The position numbers were made by a program, and so were the translations under genes. Of a DNA stretch of 8,695 nt, positions 6,144-8,695 are shown piece by piece; within the stretch, counting starts at the first letter, position 1, and every line of letters begins with the position of its first letter. The stretch spans positions 18,057-26,751 of the forward strand of contig DLGU01000141.1 of NCBI GenBank assembly GCA_002482865.1. Direction: 5' to 3'. Under the pieces are notes generated by a model, which saw nothing but the letters and a program-made list of their open reading frames with translations, was not told where the DNA came from and did no database searches. Source of the stretch: Porphyrobacter sp. UBA7686. GTDB lineage: Bacteria; Pseudomonadota; Alphaproteobacteria; Sphingomonadales; Sphingomonadaceae.

Positions 6144-6897
6144 ATCTTCCCGCCATCGCCTTGACGCGCGCCAGATAGGTGCGCCCGATACGCAGCGCCT
6201 CGCCATTGACTAGTTCCGCCGACCAAACGCCCAAGCCATCGTGCCGCAGTCCGCGAATATGATCGCGGCGCAGGATGGTGGAGCGGTGGATGCGGATGAA
6301 TTGTTCGGGATCGAGCCGTTCTTCCAGCCCCGCGATGGTCTGGAGCAGCAGGTAGGACCGCCCCGCCTCCGGCCCGCCAACGTGCAGGCGAACATAGTCA
6401 CGCTCGGCATCGATCTGGTGCACTTCGCTGACCGCGATGCGCAGCAATTCGGACCGATGCGGCACCCACAATTCATCGAGATAACGGCTCGCTTTCTGGC
6501 GGCGCTGGCCGCGGCGGGCAACCGCACGCTCAATCGCGCGTTCCAGCCGATCTGCCGAGACGGGCTTCAGCACGTAATCGACCGCTTCCAGATCGAACGC
6601 CTCGACCGCGAAGTGATCATGCGCGGTGACAAAAATCACCACCGGCGATTGCGGCTGATTGGCGAAATGGCGCGCGACGCCCAGCCCGTCCAATTCGGGC
6701 ATGGTCATGTCGAGCAGCACCAGATCGGGCTCAAGCTTTTCGGCTAAGCGCAGTGCTGCGGCACCATCGCTCGCGGTGCCGACCACGCGGACGGCGGGGA
6801 TTTCGGCGCAGATGACCTGCACCCGCTCAACCGCGAGGGGCTCGTCATCAACGATCAGGGTGCGCAGCGCAGTGGTTTCCGTGTCGGTCTCAGGCAT
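6142..6897 (-). CDS. LytTR-family response regulator
   Basis: A 251-residue transcription factor. The receiver domain covers about residues 11-128: acidic pair D17/D18, phosphoacceptor D63 in PDLVLLDMTMPELDG, T91 in FVTAHD, and K111 in VLKP, all intact. The LytTR DNA-binding domain follows at about 150-248 (IDAERDYVRLHV, FIRIHRSTILRRDHI, LRIGRTYLARVK). LytTR proteins bind paired direct repeats through an all-beta domain. The ATG overlaps the kinase stop by 8 bp (ATGCCTGA), so the two are almost certainly co-translated as a cognate pair. Length is normal for the LytR/AlgR class. Targets are unknown; the best local candidate is the repeat pair upstream of the kinase at 8234-8263. The stop codon falls within the T-run of the convergent terminator. 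Confidence 0.95.
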   Translation of the reverse strand: MPETDTETTALRTLIVDDEPLAVERVQVICAEIPAVRVVGTASDGAAALRLAEKLEPDLVLLDMTMPELDGLGVARHFANQPQSPVVIFVTAHDHFAVEAFDLEAVDYVLKPVSADRLERAIERAVARRGQRRQKASRYLDELWVPHRSELLRIAVSEVHQIDAERDYVRLHVGGPEAGRSYLLLQTIAGLEERLDPEQFIRIHRSTILRRDHIRGLRHDGLGVWSAELVNGEALRIGRTYLARVKAMAGR

Positions 6898-8146
6898 GGC
6901 GGGCTGTCATTCTGGTCAAGGGGATGCGGATTTCGGTGCGGTAGCCGCCCGGCACGGGGGCGGAGGAAAAGCCGATGTCGGGGCCGAAGCGGGCCTCCAG
7001 CCGGTCACGCACATTGGCAAGGCCGATGCCGAAACCGTGCGGTGTCCCCTGCGGCACGCCGGGGCCATCATCGCTGACGGTGATCACCAACCGGTCAAAC
7101 TCCTCGCGGGCGGCGAGCGTGATCGTTACCGGGCGCGACACCGGCGAGACGGCGTATTTCACCGAGTTTTCGACCAGCGGTTGCAGGATCATCCCCGGCA
7201 CCCGTGCTTCCTCAAGCTCCTGCGGCAGATCAAACACGCACACCAGCCGGGTCGGGAAGCGGACCGCTTCGATATCGAGGTAGAGCTTTTGCAGATCGAA
7301 TTCGTCGCGCAGGGCGACATCGGCGGTCGGTTCAGTGGCGAGGCTATGGCGGTAGAAGCGGCTGATCGTCTGGATCATCCGCTCGGCCCGATCGGCCTTG
7401 CCGGTCATCACCAGCGCGGACAGCGAATTCAGCGTGTTGAACAGGAAATGCGGGTTCACCTGATAGCGCAAGGACAGCAATTCAGCCGCCTTGGCGGCAG
7501 AGCGGAACTTGTTCTCACGCTGCTGCGCCGCGCGCGCCTGGACACCGGCGAGCAACGCAAAATAGGTCGATGCCCAGGCCAACAACAGGAAGTACCGCCC
7601 CAGTGCGACGTCGAGCAGCTTGCGCCAGAAGTCCGCATAGGTTTCGGCTTCTTCGATCAGCACGCTCTGCGAATCGGCGGACTGATCATCGGTTCCGCCC
7701 GCAGCAGGATCGGCGCGGCGCACCGGCACGTCGATCAGCAGATTGCCGGATTCGTCGCGGCGCAGATTGAGGTTGTACCGCTCAGCATAGGCCTGCCGCT
7801 GGGCGAACTCCATGTCCTTGAAGACAACGTAATTGACCTGCCCGATCGCCAAGGCCACCGGCATCGCCAGCACAATCGCGCCCGAGATCTTGAGCCACAA
7901 TGGGCGGTTATCGAACAGGCGCAGCAGCAGCCACAGCACCAGCGTCAGCAGGACGCCAACCCCCGTGACCAAAAGCCGCCGCCAGCCGAGTTCGAACTGG
8001 AGGCCGAAATCCATCACCAGCGCGCGGACCGTGGTGAGCGCGAAGTAAGTCGCCCACAGCACCACCATCGAAAACAGCACCGTGCGGAAAGACACGGTGG
8101 GGGCGGGCGGATCAAGGGATGCGTCGCTGGTGAGGTTCGTTGCCAT
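6890..8146 (-). CDS. LytS/AlgZ-type sensor histidine kinase (HisKA_7TM-less, His_kinase domain)
   Basis: A 418-residue membrane kinase. Hydrophobic segments lie at about 22-44, 57-78, 84-110 and 183-203. With the N-terminus inside, the 111-182 segment, rich in acidic residues (DDQSADSQSVLIEEAETYADFW), would be periplasmic and is the likely sensor. A short coiled linker (204-228) leads to the His_kinase domain: NPHFLFN with phospho-acceptor H233, N-box LVENSVKYAV (N327), G1 DDGPGVP (359-365) and G2 GFGIGLANV (371-379). All catalytic boxes are intact. It overlaps the LytTR regulator by 8 bp. No clear ribosome site precedes the ATG, but no other suitable start exists before the first helix. The signal is unknown. 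A long open frame on the opposite strand here is a composition artefact. Confidence 0.93.
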   Translation of the reverse strand: MATNLTSDASLDPPAPTVSFRTVLFSMVVLWATYFALTTVRALVMDFGLQFELGWRRLLVTGVGVLLTLVLWLLLRLFDNRPLWLKISGAIVLAMPVALAIGQVNYVVFKDMEFAQRQAYAERYNLNLRRDESGNLLIDVPVRRADPAAGGTDDQSADSQSVLIEEAETYADFWRKLLDVALGRYFLLLAWASTYFALLAGVQARAAQQRENKFRSAAKAAELLSLRYQVNPHFLFNTLNSLSALVMTGKADRAERMIQTISRFYRHSLATEPTADVALRDEFDLQKLYLDIEAVRFPTRLVCVFDLPQELEEARVPGMILQPLVENSVKYAVSPVSRPVTITLAAREEFDRLVITVSDDGPGVPQGTPHGFGIGLANVRDRLEARFGPDIGFSSAPVPGGYRTEIRIPLTRMTARHA

Positions 8147-8179
8147 TGTGACGGCCAGCGATAACGCCCCCGCCCGCTC

Positions 8180-8200
8180 AGCGCCACTGGCACTGGCGCT
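8180..8200. repeat. Short inverted repeat upstream of the sensor kinase
   Basis: AGCGCCA (8180-8186) and TGGCGCT (8194-8200) form a perfect 7-bp stem with a 7-nt loop, 33 bp before the kinase start and 72 bp past the fumC stop. No T-run follows on either strand, so it is not a canonical terminator. It may be a leader hairpin or an operator. Confidence 0.35.
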
Positions 8201-8233
8201 TATTGTCGGGCGGGGTCAGGTCTTGGTCGAATT

Positions 8234-8263
8234 ATGAACGGCTGTTCAGACACGCCGAACGAC
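8234..8263 (-). promoter_or_regulatory. Candidate LytTR binding site (two direct repeats)
   Basis: On the minus strand, GTCGTTCGG (8263-8255) and GCCGTTCAT (8242-8234) are separated by exactly 12 bp (21 bp start to start). The LytTR consensus I recall is [TA][AC][CA]GTTN[AG][TG], twice, with 12-13 bp between. The repeats fit 7 of 9 and 8 of 9 positions. The site is 88-117 bp upstream of the kinase ATG and begins 10 bp past the fumC stop, a good place for autoregulation. Confidence 0.4.
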
Positions 8264-8272
8264 TTGCGATGC

Positions 8273-8695
8273 TCAATCCCGGGGACGAATCATGTCCGCC
8301 GGCACCACCCACTCGGCAAACTGCTCCTCGGTGAGCAGGCCCAGCGCCAGCGCCGCTGCCTTCAGCGTGGTGCCTTCGGCGTGCGCCTTCTTCGCGATCT
8401 TGGCGGCGTTATCGTACCCGATATGCGGGTTCAGGGCGGTCACCAGCATCAGGCTTTCATTGAGCAGCTGGGTGATGCGATCCATGTTCGCCTCGATCCC
8501 GACCACGCAATTGTCGGTGAAGGCATGGCTGGCATCGCCCAGCAGCTTCATCGATTGCAGCACGTTGTAGATGATCACCGGCTTGAAGACGTTGAGTTCG
8601 AGATGCCCGTGCGATCCGGCGACGGTCACGGTCATGTGATTGCCCATCACCTGAGCTGCGACCATCGTCATCGCTTCGCACTGGGTCGGGTTGAC
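8273..8695 (-). CDS. fumC: Class II fumarate hydratase, C-terminal part (5' end outside window)
   Basis: The final 140 residues of a fumarase/aspartase-superfamily enzyme, open to the window edge. It starts in the signature loop with VNPTQCEA, just after the catalytic Ser-Ser which lies outside. It continues through [32 protein letters not shown], the [29 protein letters not shown] block, and the C-terminal helical domain ([21 protein letters not shown]). The match to E. coli FumC, from memory, is close across the whole fragment. This favours fumarase over aspartase or argininosuccinate lyase. It interconverts fumarate and malate in the citric acid cycle, using the iron-free, heat-stable enzyme type. 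The C-terminus ends slightly short of E. coli FumC, at MIRPRD. No canonical terminator follows it. Confidence 0.93.
   Translation of the reverse strand, partial: VNPTQCEAMTMVAAQVMGNHMTVTVAGSHGHLELNVFKPVIIYNVLQSMKLLGDASHAFTDNCVVGIEANMDRITQLLNESLMLVTALNPHIGYDNAAKIAKKAHAEGTTLKAAALALGLLTEEQFAEWVVPADMIRPRD

Noticed and set aside
6659..8164. A 501-codon open frame on the plus strand, antisense to the kinase and regulator
   Set aside because: It mirrors two genes with intact catalytic motifs. Its product is a His/Gln/Arg/Gly-rich mixture without domains, as expected from GC-biased third codon positions read in reverse.

Overview
The window looks like core chromosome of a GC-rich alphaproteobacterium, most likely Sphingomonadales and perhaps an Erythrobacter-like lineage. 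This is inferred from the third-position GC bias, the N-terminally extended S9, the type of CtaA, and the gene order ctaA-cutA-rplM-rpsI. I see no insertion sequence, integrase, phage gene, CRISPR array, tRNA or rRNA. There is no sign of recent transfer.

Layout. (1) Positions 1-338, minus strand: 5' part of a MerC-domain membrane protein gene. It is divergent from (2) ctaA (461-1543) and cutA (1543-1860), plus strand, which overlap by one base. The divergent promoter region holds a 17-bp dyad that resembles an alphaproteobacterial Zur box. (3) rplM (2019-2498) and rpsI (2498-3013), plus strand, also overlap by one base and end at a strong hairpin terminator that looks bidirectional. (4) Positions 3096-3293, minus: a 65-residue two-helix membrane protein of unknown function. 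(5) Positions 5503-3492, minus: a likely three-gene operon of a 90-residue membrane protein, a diacylglycerol-kinase-family lipid kinase and a calcineurin-like metallophosphoesterase. (6) Positions 5734-6057, plus: a small secreted UrrA-like protein with a textbook terminator. (7) Positions 8146-6142, minus: a LytS/AlgZ-type sensor kinase and a LytTR response regulator overlapping by 8 bp. A candidate LytTR direct-repeat site lies upstream. (8) Positions 8273-8695, minus: the C-terminal part of class II fumarase (fumC), cut by the window edge.

How the genes may work together. CtaA makes haem A for cytochrome oxidase, CutA is a metal-linked trimer, and the MerC-like protein is a candidate metal transporter. 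The left end may therefore be a small metal-linked block, with Zur as a plausible but untested regulator. The kinase/LytTR pair is a self-contained signalling module and may be autoregulated. The lipid kinase, metallophosphoesterase and small membrane protein may act together at the membrane, but nothing in the sequence fixes their substrate.

I did not find a clear undescribed system. The best leads are two candidate regulatory sites (Zur-like at 355-371, LytTR-like at 8234-8263), the altered active-site motif of the lipid kinase, and two small membrane proteins of unknown role.
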